A stretch of DNA of 64,000 nt from Leptospiraceae bacterium. GTDB taxonomy: Bacteria > Spirochaetota > Leptospiria > Leptospirales > Leptospiraceae. How positions within the stretch are numbered: position 1 is the first letter of the stretch; each line of letters begins with the position of its first letter. The position numbers were made by a program, and so were the translations under genes. Positions 33,940-42,760 of the stretch are shown piece by piece. The stretch is from the NCBI GenBank assembly GCA_024233835.1, contig JACKPC010000002.1, positions 891,001 to 955,000 on the forward strand, written 5' to 3'. The notes beneath the pieces are model-generated. The model had not been told where the DNA came from. It worked only from the letters and a program-made list of their open reading frames with translations, and made no database searches.

Positions 33940-35640
33940 TCAGGACTTCTTATAAACCTGATTAAAGTCGAGATTCGAACCCGAAATTGATTTTTCTGTT
34001 AAAATAAGCTTCCAGATAATACTCGTTAAAAGGATATAAAGAATCTTGGGTTCTGCCTGTATAGCTTTCATCAGAGCTTCCAGATCAAATACCGCTAATT
34101 CTGCAATATCAGATAAAACAATCACGGAATGTGTTCTGGAAAGAGGGCTTACTAAAGATACTTCACCAAAAAAATCCCCTGCTTCAAGTGTGTTCACTTC
34201 AAGATTATTATTTCCATATTTTTTTGTTACGGCAAGACTACCACTCAAGAGAAAATACATTTTTTTATCCGAAGCATCACTCTCGGAATATATCTTTTCT
34301 CCTCTATTCGAAATGGATACATCAATGTTAAACAAATAACTGAAGAAATTTAGGTTATTGATCCTCGCCTGTTCAAGTTTTCCGGTCAGCAAAGGATCAA
34401 AGTGTTTAATTGTATGTTCCTGTTTAAAAAGCAAAGTTTCTGCTTTATATAAGCGTGCAATAGTTGCTTTTACAAAAGAAAACATGAAGTCCGGGTTCTC
34501 AGCTGTCTTTCGTATGAAATTTTTCTTGGCTATCGGGATAAGGGTAACTTCCTTTCCAATAGCTTGAATCGTAGCATTTCGGGGCTCTCTCGAAATAAGG
34601 GCCAGTTCTCCAAAAAAATCTCCCGGATACAGAGTATTTACATGGACTCTTCTTTCTGGTGTATTTTTTAATACATTGCATTGACCTTTTAAGAGAAAAT
34701 ACATACAATCGTTTGAAGGTTCTCCTTCTTCTACAACTATCTCTTTATCTGTAAAAGCTAAAATATCGCTTGGCTGCTCGGTGCCGAGATTCAGTCTCGT
34801 TTCCAAATATTGCTGAACTTTCTCTGTTGTATTCAGCTTCCAGATAACAAATTTTAAGAAGTTGAAATACAACAAAGGACTGATTGTACAGAGACGAAAA
34901 AAGGACTCTCTATCTATTTCCTTTACAACTGTATCCTGACTATTAGAGTAAACATGAAGCGGACTAAAATGGTTATTTACCAGAAACGTTTCAGCAAAAA
35001 AAGTTCCCTTAGGAATTGATACCGATACTTTATGCTGCTTGTTAAACATCCGCTCAACCTGCAAACTACCCTTTTCCAGATAATACATCTTTCCCGGAGA
35101 GGGCGAATTCGGGGAATACAGGTTCTTCCCATCACCCAATTTTATTTGAGGTAGGTCCCTGATGTAGTTTCTAACAGCCGGATGATGGATTTTGATCTTA
35201 TATTCATGTAGTTTCTCGATCAAATCCAGCTTTACACGAGAAATATCAGAAATGATTTCATGAGTTACAGCTTCTGCTTTAAGTAATCGAACAATAACTG
35301 TTTTTAAAATAGCAAACACCATGCCGGGCTTTTGAGCTGCTAATTCTAAAATCCGTTCTTTAGAAAAAGAGAGTACCCGTAAAGCTTCAGATTTTACTTT
35401 AATTGTATATTTATTTGGTTTTGGACTAATCAGGGCAACTTCACCAAAAAAGTCCCCTCCGGAAAACTCTGCAAACTCGATTTCAAGTTCACCATCGGTT
35501 TTATAGGCACTACAATTTCCTTCCAGTATTAAATACAGGGCTGCTTCAGAGACTTCTCCTTCCCTGGAAAGAATATCTCCCCTGTAAAAAATTTTGGATT
35601 CTGTATAGACCGTTGTATTATTTGCAAACTTTATGACCAT
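33940..35640 (-). CDS. protein with four tandem cyclic-nucleotide-binding-like domains
   Basis: The 566-residue protein is built from four CAP_ED-type beta-barrels of about 140 residues each and has no recognisable effector domain. The phosphate-binding cassettes differ. Domain 1 reads FGEVALISPKPNKYT, with Lys where Arg is expected. Domain 2 reads FAETFLVNNHFSP and looks dead. Domain 3 reads FGELALISREPRNAT and is canonical, with its Arg. Domain 4 reads FGEVSLVSPLSRTHS and is partial. I infer that only domain 3 surely binds cAMP or cGMP. Helical linkers between domains resemble the C-helix of CAP. I prefer the ATG at 35640 over a TTG three codons upstream. No DNA-binding HTH is visible. Confidence 0.85.
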   Translation of the reverse strand: MVIKFANNTTVYTESKIFYRGDILSREGEVSEAALYLILEGNCSAYKTDGELEIEFAEFSGGDFFGEVALISPKPNKYTIKVKSEALRVLSFSKERILELAAQKPGMVFAILKTVIVRLLKAEAVTHEIISDISRVKLDLIEKLHEYKIKIHHPAVRNYIRDLPQIKLGDGKNLYSPNSPSPGKMYYLEKGSLQVERMFNKQHKVSVSIPKGTFFAETFLVNNHFSPLHVYSNSQDTVVKEIDRESFFRLCTISPLLYFNFLKFVIWKLNTTEKVQQYLETRLNLGTEQPSDILAFTDKEIVVEEGEPSNDCMYFLLKGQCNVLKNTPERRVHVNTLYPGDFFGELALISREPRNATIQAIGKEVTLIPIAKKNFIRKTAENPDFMFSFVKATIARLYKAETLLFKQEHTIKHFDPLLTGKLEQARINNLNFFSYLFNIDVSISNRGEKIYSESDASDKKMYFLLSGSLAVTKKYGNNNLEVNTLEAGDFFGEVSLVSPLSRTHSVIVLSDIAELAVFDLEALMKAIQAEPKILYILLTSIIWKLILTEKSISGSNLDFNQVYKKS

Positions 35641-35826
35641 TCCTGCCAATACCCTTTCTTATAGAAGAAAGGTACTGTATAAGCTCTCAAAGATAAAGCG
35701 ATTTTTTCTTTTTTTGAAGTTTCTTCGAAGAAAGCGAATGATTTATTTTTTACCTATCTCTGTAAAAAAGCCAGGAGTGTTTTTTAATCATAGGTGCGCC
35801 ATCGATGGCTTACCTGCTCTCTATTT

Positions 35827-36486
35827 CTATTTTCCAGACTCTTCTATTTGCTCGGATTCATACACAAAGGAGCCTTTCTCGGCCTTTTCGGCAAACTTCA
35901 GCATTGCCCTGGCTACCACTCTACTGTGAATTGGACGGTATTTCCTCAATTCAGAAAAGAAAAATAAAGGGGAAGCCATTTCAAAGATAGAAGCTGCCAC
36001 TTTCTCCATAGGTCGACTTTCCTTTCTATCCCCCAGAAGAAGAGAAGGCCTGAGAATATATAAAGACGGAAAATTTAATTTTTGTATATAGGCTTCTGTC
36101 TTTCCTTTGACTTGATTATAAAAAAATAAAGAATTAGGATTGGCCCCCATAGAGCTGATTAAAATAAACGTTTCAAAACCCTTTCCCAAAACATACCTGG
36201 CAAATTCGGTAATGTAAGAATAATCTACCTTCTCAAAGTTTTCCCTTGAACCCGCTTTTTTCATTGTAGTGCCCAGGCAGCAAAAAACATCTCCCGGTCC
36301 CTCTAATGATAAATCAGATAGATGTTCGAAATCAATCACATGGGATTTTAACTTTGGATGCTCAATCGAAATATTCTTTCGAGCGACTGATTCAACTACA
36401 GAATAGGCAGGGCTCTCCAACAATAACTGCAAACACTCAGAACCGATTAACCCATTCGTTCCTATAAGTATGGCCTTTTTTCCCAT
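35827..36486 (-). CDS. HTATIP2/TIP30-like NAD(P)-binding protein
   Basis: The 219-residue product is an atypical short-chain dehydrogenase. The dinucleotide-binding loop is ILIGTNGLIGSECLQLLL, followed by VFCCLGTTMKKAGS and the active-site-like ISSMGANPNSLFFYNQVKGKTE with Ser, Tyr and Lys in the expected order. The end reads LRPSLLLGDR. Bacterial relatives of HTATIP2 are common; their substrates are not defined. It lies 11 bases after the WD40 lipoprotein gene on the same strand. Confidence 0.88.
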   Translation of the reverse strand: MGKKAILIGTNGLIGSECLQLLLESPAYSVVESVARKNISIEHPKLKSHVIDFEHLSDLSLEGPGDVFCCLGTTMKKAGSRENFEKVDYSYITEFARYVLGKGFETFILISSMGANPNSLFFYNQVKGKTEAYIQKLNFPSLYILRPSLLLGDRKESRPMEKVAASIFEMASPLFFFSELRKYRPIHSRVVARAMLKFAEKAEKGSFVYESEQIEESGK

Positions 36487-36497
36487 TTTCTATCCAA

Positions 36498-38708
36498 TTA
36501 ATACGGAATTTTTGTCTCCGGGCTACTTTCTATATAAACAGTACTGTTCAATTTTATATTATTCAAATGCTTTTTCAATTCATCCTCTAAAATACAACGA
36601 CTAATTGTACTCTTTGGATGAGTTACTGTAAGATAAACTTTTAAACCATCATCTTCAACAATAAATAATTTAGATTTCTGAAAGAGAAGAGGATTCACCT
36701 GGTAATGAGCAATCAAAATTTCCTCTGTTTTTAAATCGACGCTAAAAACCCTGGCTACCGCTTTTCCCGGCCTATTGGATTCATGATTTTCCAGTTCCAG
36801 GCTGGATTTCAGGTTTTCGGTCATAGCAAGAGTGATACTTCTTATATCGGGAGGAACGAGAGAAGCATTCGTCACCGTTTCTTCTGCGGTTTTCTGGTTT
36901 AAAATGGCTCTTTGAAGAATATCAGATCGTCTATAATGTTTTCTTAAGGCAATAATAGGAAGATTTATAGATTCCAATTTTCTTCCCATATTCAAGGTCC
37001 AACTCAAGAAATCTTCATCCTTAGAATTGGTTTCATAGAACCCTTCCGGTGTAAACAAAAGCCAGTCTCTTCCGTTTGAATGTAGGTACAATCCAAAAAG
37101 CTCTATACCATCTTTAAATCGATACCAGCGTATTGTACCGTCTGAATGTGCAGCAACAATGAACTCATCAGCTGCTGAAATATTTACAACTCGAATTTCT
37201 CGGTTTAAATTTGTTTTCCATACAACATTTCCACTCATGTCCATCCGATAAAGAGAACGATTAGTCCCAAGGACAAAAAACTTTTCATTCGTAGAAATTG
37301 TAATGCTCTTACAAATTTCCCCTGCGGCCAGTTTAATAGGTTTATCGTTTAATAAAGGTTCTTTGCTATTTTTCCAATCTTTAAAAACATAACCTACGAC
37401 TGCCATGTTGGGTCTTAAATAGTGAGCGGTATTCTTAATAGTCCGCATTTCCAACTTTTTTTTGCTTAAAGAAAATTCCAGCTCAAGCGGATTGGCACCC
37501 TTCACCTGTAAATGAACCACACGAGCATCTCTTGAAATGTAAAATTCTTCTTCTATATGTCGGAAATTTAAAATGGCTGATTTTTTTAGAAAAGTAGAAT
37601 TACCTTCTTCATTCAAAATCTGAAAAGAAGAGGGTAATGCAGAAAGAAAAAAAGATCCGTGTATCAAAGGAAAAATACCAGTAATCCTGTCCAATTGAGT
37701 TGAATAGTCTTTGATCTCTTCCAACTTTCCAAGATTCCAACGACGAATTACGGAGGTCTTTGAATTATCCTCCATACTTCCGCCTGCATACAGATAGTCT
37801 CCTTTTTTAGAAAAAGTAACAACTTCCAGATTTTTCACTTTTAGATCAGCAGATTCAAGGGTAGTAATATGGCTCAAAAAATTTCGTAAAAAAAATGTAC
37901 TCTGCCCTGAATATAAATCAACTTTAGAAGAATCATTATATCCGACCGCAATTAACTTACCATCCGGCGAGAAATGTATACTATGAGGTTTTTTACCGCT
38001 CAATTCTTTTTTCTTCTCTATCAAGTTAAAAGCTGAATCGTATAAACGAATAAATCCATCATAAGAACTACTTACCAGGCGATTTGATGAGTCAAAGTCC
38101 AACCAGTTACTATCTCTTCCATAGTCCTTATCGATTCCGGCCAGAGAAAAGTCCTGAAGTTTAAAAACACGAATACCGGAACCTCCCCCCAGACTGGCTC
38201 CCAGATAAGATCCATCCTTTGAAAATTGTAAATGTAAAATGGCCTCAGGTAAACCCGGAATTATATTCATAAGTTTTCCGGATTCACGATTAAATAAATA
38301 GATGGAAAAAGTATGATCCCACTCATCTCCCGTCCAACCTCCGCAGGCTACTAATTTTCCATCAGGTGAAATAGCAACCGCATAAACCTGCCCTTCCCTT
38401 AAATGGCCGATAGGAAATCGTAAAACATTTAAAAGTTTACCTGTATATAAATCCCAAACCCTTACAGTTTTGTCCCTTGAAGCTGAGACCACATATTTCA
38501 TGGAAGGATCTACTGCTGTCTTTAGCACTTCTCCGGTATGCTCACCTATTTCAAATTGCAAAAAGGGTTCCTGAGGTGGTTCTCCTTCTGCCTTGGGTAG
38601 TTCCTGTATTTTTGGAGATTGCTGGAAAATAATGGTTGAACAGGCTGATAGCAATACCAGATATAAAAGCAGGGTAATATATATATTTTTTTTTATACTA
38701 TAGTCCAT
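36498..38708 (-). CDS. WD40-repeat lipoprotein
   Basis: The 736-residue protein starts with a signal peptide ending LLSACST, so Cys23 is the likely lipid anchor. The N-terminal half is a WD40 propeller. Its best repeats read TAVDPSMKYVVSASRDKTVRVWDLYTG (split here as TAVDPSMKY and SASRDKTVRVWDL) and FSPDGKLIAVGYNDSSKVDLY. A second, more divergent propeller covers about 380-560, ending DGTIRWYRFKDG. A C-terminal region (600-736) is probably an interaction domain. Such proteins scaffold complexes at the envelope; the partner is unknown. It follows the FlgT-like gene after a hairpin. Confidence 0.82.
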   Translation of the reverse strand: MDYSIKKNIYITLLLYLVLLSACSTIIFQQSPKIQELPKAEGEPPQEPFLQFEIGEHTGEVLKTAVDPSMKYVVSASRDKTVRVWDLYTGKLLNVLRFPIGHLREGQVYAVAISPDGKLVACGGWTGDEWDHTFSIYLFNRESGKLMNIIPGLPEAILHLQFSKDGSYLGASLGGGSGIRVFKLQDFSLAGIDKDYGRDSNWLDFDSSNRLVSSSYDGFIRLYDSAFNLIEKKKELSGKKPHSIHFSPDGKLIAVGYNDSSKVDLYSGQSTFFLRNFLSHITTLESADLKVKNLEVVTFSKKGDYLYAGGSMEDNSKTSVIRRWNLGKLEEIKDYSTQLDRITGIFPLIHGSFFLSALPSSFQILNEEGNSTFLKKSAILNFRHIEEEFYISRDARVVHLQVKGANPLELEFSLSKKKLEMRTIKNTAHYLRPNMAVVGYVFKDWKNSKEPLLNDKPIKLAAGEICKSITISTNEKFFVLGTNRSLYRMDMSGNVVWKTNLNREIRVVNISAADEFIVAAHSDGTIRWYRFKDGIELFGLYLHSNGRDWLLFTPEGFYETNSKDEDFLSWTLNMGRKLESINLPIIALRKHYRRSDILQRAILNQKTAEETVTNASLVPPDIRSITLAMTENLKSSLELENHESNRPGKAVARVFSVDLKTEEILIAHYQVNPLLFQKSKLFIVEDDGLKVYLTVTHPKSTISRCILEDELKKHLNNIKLNSTVYIESSPETKIPY

Positions 38709-38780
38709 ATAGAAAGTAGAGAAAGTTTTAAACCGATAACACTCCCTGTTAAAACCCTACGTAAAAACCAGTAAGTCGGA

Positions 38781-38814
38781 AAAGACAGAGTCATTTTACT
38801 CCGACTCCGTCTTT
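38781..38814 (-). terminator. hairpin after the FlgT-like lipoprotein gene
   Basis: An imperfect stem: AAAGAC with GTCTTT outside, one A-C mismatch, then GAGTC with GACTC inside, loop of ten. A competing stem (AGTCGGA 38774-38780 with TCCGACT 38800-38806) uses some of the same bases. It lies between two lipoprotein genes on the minus strand and may act as a terminator or attenuator. Confidence 0.45.
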
Positions 38815-38842
38815 GTTATTTTACCTTAATTCAATTATGATC

Positions 38843-39973
38843 TTATTTTTGGGTAATCTGTATATGAACCTGCCCGCCTTTTACTTCTTTACTGGTAAAA
38901 TTTATTCCATTCATATCTTTCTTAGCCTGGATCAAGCGCTTGTATAAACGTGTTCCATCAAACATAGCCTGAACTTCCAGAACCAGTGGCCCGCGGGTGT
39001 TCCTCTCATTTACAGAATTCACTCCCTTAATCTTCCGAATAATTTGATCCATTTCTTTTTCGAGATATTCATCATAAGTAATCCCTTCAATAACAAGACG
39101 AATCGTTCTTCCTGCTTTCCACTTTTTCATAACCTGGGAAACAATACTATTGGCTGATGAATCAATACCTTTCTGAATAGACTTCTGGGCTCCCTGTTCT
39201 TTATTAATATGGGGATAGGCTCCACTGGAATTATTTGCAGCAATAATCCTTGCTGTTCCAACATCAATAATTTTATACTCAACTGTAGATTGAATAGAAA
39301 ACATACCACTATTCATCACTTCCGCTCCCTGGATAACCTTGGTTCTCCCAACCAGTAGAAAATCAACTCCCTGCTCGGCGGCTACCTTCAGAGCTTTTTC
39401 CTGGGCAGTTGGATCGTCATAAGCACCAATAATCTCTCCACCTTCCCTGGCTATGATCTTCTGAAACTGGTTTCTATCCATAAACTCAAAATCCGGAAAC
39501 TTCACGACCAGTTCTTTTTCAGTAATGGAATCTCCGGGTTCTCTCAGGGTTCCAAAAAAATCTTCTTTTATTAGAACCATGAATCTCGGCTTTCCAATTG
39601 TTTTTAAACGTTCTTCAAGGGCATTTTTTAAGGCTTTCCGATTCACCCTTCCTTTTGCTTTCATCTGATAGCCTGCATCACCGAGATCCTTCTCTTTGAT
39701 AATCGTAAAGTGTGTTACATACCCTTCCACACTCTCGTAAATTTCTCGATAGTCTAACTGCCCATCAGTAGATTTGGACTCACCTTCAATCAGCGCACCG
39801 AGTCCGATTTCTAAAATTTTCTTCTTTGCATTAAGTTCGGCATCATCTCTGTCCACACCTTTTTCCGTCACAATAATATATCCATCATCCACTTTTGTAG
39901 GTGTTGAGGGACAATGTAAGAGCAAGGCCGAGGTAAATAAAATACCTATATATAAAAATGTTCTTCTCATCAT
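38843..39973 (-). CDS. FlgT/LPP20-like lipoprotein
   Basis: The 376-residue protein begins with a signal peptide and lipobox (LLLHCPST). An LPP20-like N-terminal domain follows (about 30-115, with DDAELNAKKKILEIGLGALIEGE, then YQMKAKGRVNRKAL). The middle domain (130-270) has FLLVGRTKVIQGAEVMNSGMFSIQSTVEYKIID, as in FlgT and related CsgG-fold proteins. A C-terminal region reads VIEGITYDEYLEKEMDQIIRKIKGV. FlgT in Vibrio helps form a flagellar basal-body ring, but the same fold occurs in other envelope lipoproteins. The flagellar assignment is inference. It lies downstream of hldD. Confidence 0.65.
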   Translation of the reverse strand: MMRRTFLYIGILFTSALLLHCPSTPTKVDDGYIIVTEKGVDRDDAELNAKKKILEIGLGALIEGESKSTDGQLDYREIYESVEGYVTHFTIIKEKDLGDAGYQMKAKGRVNRKALKNALEERLKTIGKPRFMVLIKEDFFGTLREPGDSITEKELVVKFPDFEFMDRNQFQKIIAREGGEIIGAYDDPTAQEKALKVAAEQGVDFLLVGRTKVIQGAEVMNSGMFSIQSTVEYKIIDVGTARIIAANNSSGAYPHINKEQGAQKSIQKGIDSSANSIVSQVMKKWKAGRTIRLVIEGITYDEYLEKEMDQIIRKIKGVNSVNERNTRGPLVLEVQAMFDGTRLYKRLIQAKKDMNGINFTSKEVKGGQVHIQITQK

Positions 39974-40030
39974 TCTATCCTTTTATCCTTATTTTAGTAA
40001 TAGAGTCACTTATTCATTAATATTACAATC

Positions 40031-40993
40031 TCAATGTCCGGTTTCGAGTAGTTTTACATATTCTCCTATGGCCTTAGACAGAGGTGTAAAACCCTGAGAA
40101 TACTTTGTTTGAAGTAGCTTTTCTGTATCTGATTTAGTAAAATACTGGTATTTTTCTTTTAGATGCTCCGGCATTTCTGAATACTCTATATTTTCCGGGA
40201 TACCCAGTGCTGAAAAAATAGCAGTCCCCAATGAATTCCAGGTTTCTGCGACTCCTCGACCTACATTATAAATACCATAAAAAGCCCCGGATAGCAGATG
40301 CAAAGTAATTCTAGCGGCATCCTGTACATAAAGAAAATCTCTTTTCTGCTCCCCATCTTTATATTCCTTTCGATAGGAACGAAATAAACGCAATTTACCG
40401 GTCTTCTTTATTTCTTCATAACCCTTTAAAACAACACTCCTCATATCTCCCTTATGAAATTCCCCATAACCAAATACATTAAAATATTTTAATCCGGTTA
40501 TCTTATTTATTAAACCGGTTTTCATGGCATATAAATCAAAAAGATGTTTGGAGTATCCGTACATATTCAGTGGACGTAAAGAAAAGATATCGACTTTATC
40601 ATCATATCCATTTTCCCCAAGACCATAAGTGGCAGCACTGGAAGCGTATAAAAAACGAATTCCATTTTCTACACAGGTTTCGGCCAGTATTTTTGTATAT
40701 TCATAATTATTTCGAATTAAATAACTCGCATCGATTTCTGTAGTGCTGGAACAGGCACCCATGTGAATCACATGAGTATAGGAATTCAGAAATCCATTCT
40801 GAACTTTTTTTAAAAAATCATCCTTTTCCATGTAATCTTTAAAATGAAGCCTGCTTAGATTTTTCCATTTCTCGGAAGTTCCCAGATGATCAACAATCAG
40901 AATATCTTCTTCACCGGAGGTATTCAATTCCTGTACAATATTAGATCCGATAAGACCTGCTCCACCGGTGACAATTACTCTGCTTTTTTTCAA
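40031..40993 (-). CDS. hldD: ADP-glyceromanno-heptose 6-epimerase
   Basis: HldD converts ADP-D-glycero-D-manno-heptose to the L-glycero form for LPS inner core. The 320-residue SDR protein has the nucleotide-binding VTGGAGLIGSNIVQELN. The family features HMGACSSTTEID, YASSAATYG (Ser-Thr) and MYGYSKHLFD (catalytic Tyr and Lys) are present, as is FNVFGYGEFHKGDMRSV. Lengths and motifs are typical. It follows pssA with one base between and lies in the lexA-to-FlgT minus-strand run. Its presence implies heptose-containing LPS. Confidence 0.92.
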   Translation of the reverse strand: MKKSRVIVTGGAGLIGSNIVQELNTSGEEDILIVDHLGTSEKWKNLSRLHFKDYMEKDDFLKKVQNGFLNSYTHVIHMGACSSTTEIDASYLIRNNYEYTKILAETCVENGIRFLYASSAATYGLGENGYDDKVDIFSLRPLNMYGYSKHLFDLYAMKTGLINKITGLKYFNVFGYGEFHKGDMRSVVLKGYEEIKKTGKLRLFRSYRKEYKDGEQKRDFLYVQDAARITLHLLSGAFYGIYNVGRGVAETWNSLGTAIFSALGIPENIEYSEMPEHLKEKYQYFTKSDTEKLLQTKYSQGFTPLSKAIGEYVKLLETGH

Positions 40994-40994
40994 T

Positions 40995-41744
40995 TCAAAT
41001 CTCCTGTATTAGATGGATAAGGAAACTCACGATCCCCGTAAATACATAAAAAAGAATAATTGCATATAACACCATCGGAAAACGATTCAAACCTGCAAGA
41101 ATAAAAATCGCCAGAAGACCTGATAGCAAAATCATAAGTTTTCCGCGAGTAAGTTTCCCCCTCATTGCAACCTGCGGTTTAGAATAACGAATTTTAGAAA
41201 CCATAAGCAAAGCGATACAGACAAAAGTTGGAATGGTGATATAGGCCGGAACATTCATAGAATAAAATGTCATCGGGAAAAGAGCTACCAGTACTCCGGC
41301 AATTGGAGAAGGTAAACCATCAAAATAAGCCGGATCATGCCCTACTGTAAACCTCGCCAGACGATAGGCTGCACAAATAGGGAAAATCGCAGCAATCATC
41401 ATTCCAAATGGGAACTCCTGTTCAAAACCCGGAAGACCTGAACGAAAATTAAATAAGATCATCTCATACATCAGTACACCGGGAGCAATTCCAAAGGTAG
41501 TAAGGTCTGCGAGAGTATCTAATTCCGCACCTAAATCACTGGTTGCGTTTAAAGCTCTGGCAATTATACCATCGAAACCATCAAAAACCGCAGCCAGAAT
41601 AATAAATATTCCGGCGAGAATAAAAACTCCTCCGGGATTTGAGCTCTTCGTTGATTCAATTGAGATGAGCATAGACACGAAACCAAAACTTAAGTTTCCG
41701 AGAGAAAGCGCATTGGGAACCCAGGATAATCTAGATTTTTTCAT
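40995..41744 (-). CDS. pssA: CDP-diacylglycerol-serine O-phosphatidyltransferase
   Basis: PssA transfers phosphatidyl from CDP-diacylglycerol to serine, making the precursor of phosphatidylethanolamine. The 249-residue membrane protein has the CDP-alcohol phosphotransferase signature DG(x2)AR(x8)G(x3)D(x3)D in DGIIARALNATSDLGAELD, continuing TLAD. It begins WVPNALSLGNLSFGFVSML. About seven hydrophobic helices are visible. It overlaps tsaD by four bases and precedes hldD by one base, so the three are likely co-translated. Confidence 0.93.
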   Translation of the reverse strand: MKKSRLSWVPNALSLGNLSFGFVSMLISIESTKSSNPGGVFILAGIFIILAAVFDGFDGIIARALNATSDLGAELDTLADLTTFGIAPGVLMYEMILFNFRSGLPGFEQEFPFGMMIAAIFPICAAYRLARFTVGHDPAYFDGLPSPIAGVLVALFPMTFYSMNVPAYITIPTFVCIALLMVSKIRYSKPQVAMRGKLTRGKLMILLSGLLAIFILAGLNRFPMVLYAIILFYVFTGIVSFLIHLIQEI

Positions 41745-42760
41745 GTATATATCTGCCTATTTGGACTCACTTTAAAGTCAATTTTATCTATTTTTTGTTT
41801 TTGAAAAAGGTAATATCCCAGACTGGCAACCATAGCCCCATTATCCGTACACAGCACTTTCCGTTCCGGATAAGAAATCTGAATATTTTCCTTTCCTGCC
41901 AGCTTCTTCAATCGAGCTTTCAGGGTATCATTTGCCAGGACCCCGCCTGCTGCAACCACTCTACGAATACCTGTTTTTTTAACCGCTCTTTTTATATTCT
42001 TTTCTACCAATTGAAATGCAGTATTTTGAAAATGATAGCAGATTTTAGAAATTTCCCTTTCCTTGAGAGAGACTTTTCTGCTGTAATATAGTACTCCCGT
42101 TTTAATTCCACTGTAAGAAAATTGAATTTTGTTGACGGGCAAATCCTTTAAAAGTTCCGGAAACAAACGTTTTTCGTCGTTTAGAGGAACATATTCTCCC
42201 GCACGTCTTTCGATTTCAGGCCCTCCCGGATAAGACAAACCAAGAATCATCGAAACTTTATCAAAGGCTTCTCCCAGGGCATCATCCATTGTATCTCCCA
42301 ATAAGTCCATTTCTCCAAAATTTTTTACAAGGTATATAGAAGAATTCCCCCCCGACAATAAAACCCCTAAAAAAGGGAAAAGTGGTTCTTTATTTTCTAA
42401 ATAAATAGCTGCCAGATGGGCTTCCAGATGATCCACAGTAATAATCGGTATGGAATGAACCAGGGACAAACAACGGGCGAATTGTGCTCCTATCATCAAA
42501 GAACCCATTAAACCCGGTCTGCTGGTAACAGCCACATAAGATAGACTTTCAGGTTTTAAAAAAGTCTCTTCTTTCAACTCTTCAAATAGTAGGTTGATCT
42601 TCTCGAGATGAGCTCTTGAAGCAATTTCAGGAACGACTCCTTTAAATTTCTTATGCAAAGCAATCTGGCTAAAAATCTTAAGCCCTAAAAGTTTTTTTCC
42701 ATCCTCCACAAGACTCAAAGAAGTTTCATCACAGCTTGTTTCTATGCCCAGACCGATCAT
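41741..42760 (-). CDS. tsaD: tRNA N6-threonylcarbamoyltransferase subunit TsaD
   Basis: TsaD transfers the threonylcarbamoyl group from the Sua5 product to A37 of ANN-decoding tRNAs. The 339-residue ASKH-fold protein has LGIETSCDETSLSLVEDG, the metal-binding H...H in PEIASRAHLEKI, VDHLEAHLAAIYLE, LLSGGNSSIYLV, GEAFDKVSMILGLSYPGGPEI and the C-terminal RRVVAAGGVLAND with CTDNGAMVA. It overlaps ctpA by 4 bases upstream and pssA by 4 bases downstream. TsaB and TsaE genes are not in this window. Confidence 0.96.
   Translation of the reverse strand: MIGLGIETSCDETSLSLVEDGKKLLGLKIFSQIALHKKFKGVVPEIASRAHLEKINLLFEELKEETFLKPESLSYVAVTSRPGLMGSLMIGAQFARCLSLVHSIPIITVDHLEAHLAAIYLENKEPLFPFLGVLLSGGNSSIYLVKNFGEMDLLGDTMDDALGEAFDKVSMILGLSYPGGPEIERRAGEYVPLNDEKRLFPELLKDLPVNKIQFSYSGIKTGVLYYSRKVSLKEREISKICYHFQNTAFQLVEKNIKRAVKKTGIRRVVAAGGVLANDTLKARLKKLAGKENIQISYPERKVLCTDNGAMVASLGYYLFQKQKIDKIDFKVSPNRQIYT

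Noticed and set aside
35792..35815. Nested palindrome AGGT..GCCATCGATGGC..ACCT after the HTATIP2-like gene
   Set aside because: It is symmetrical but has no T-run on the minus strand and no loop space. It could be chance or a protein site, with too little support to call it.
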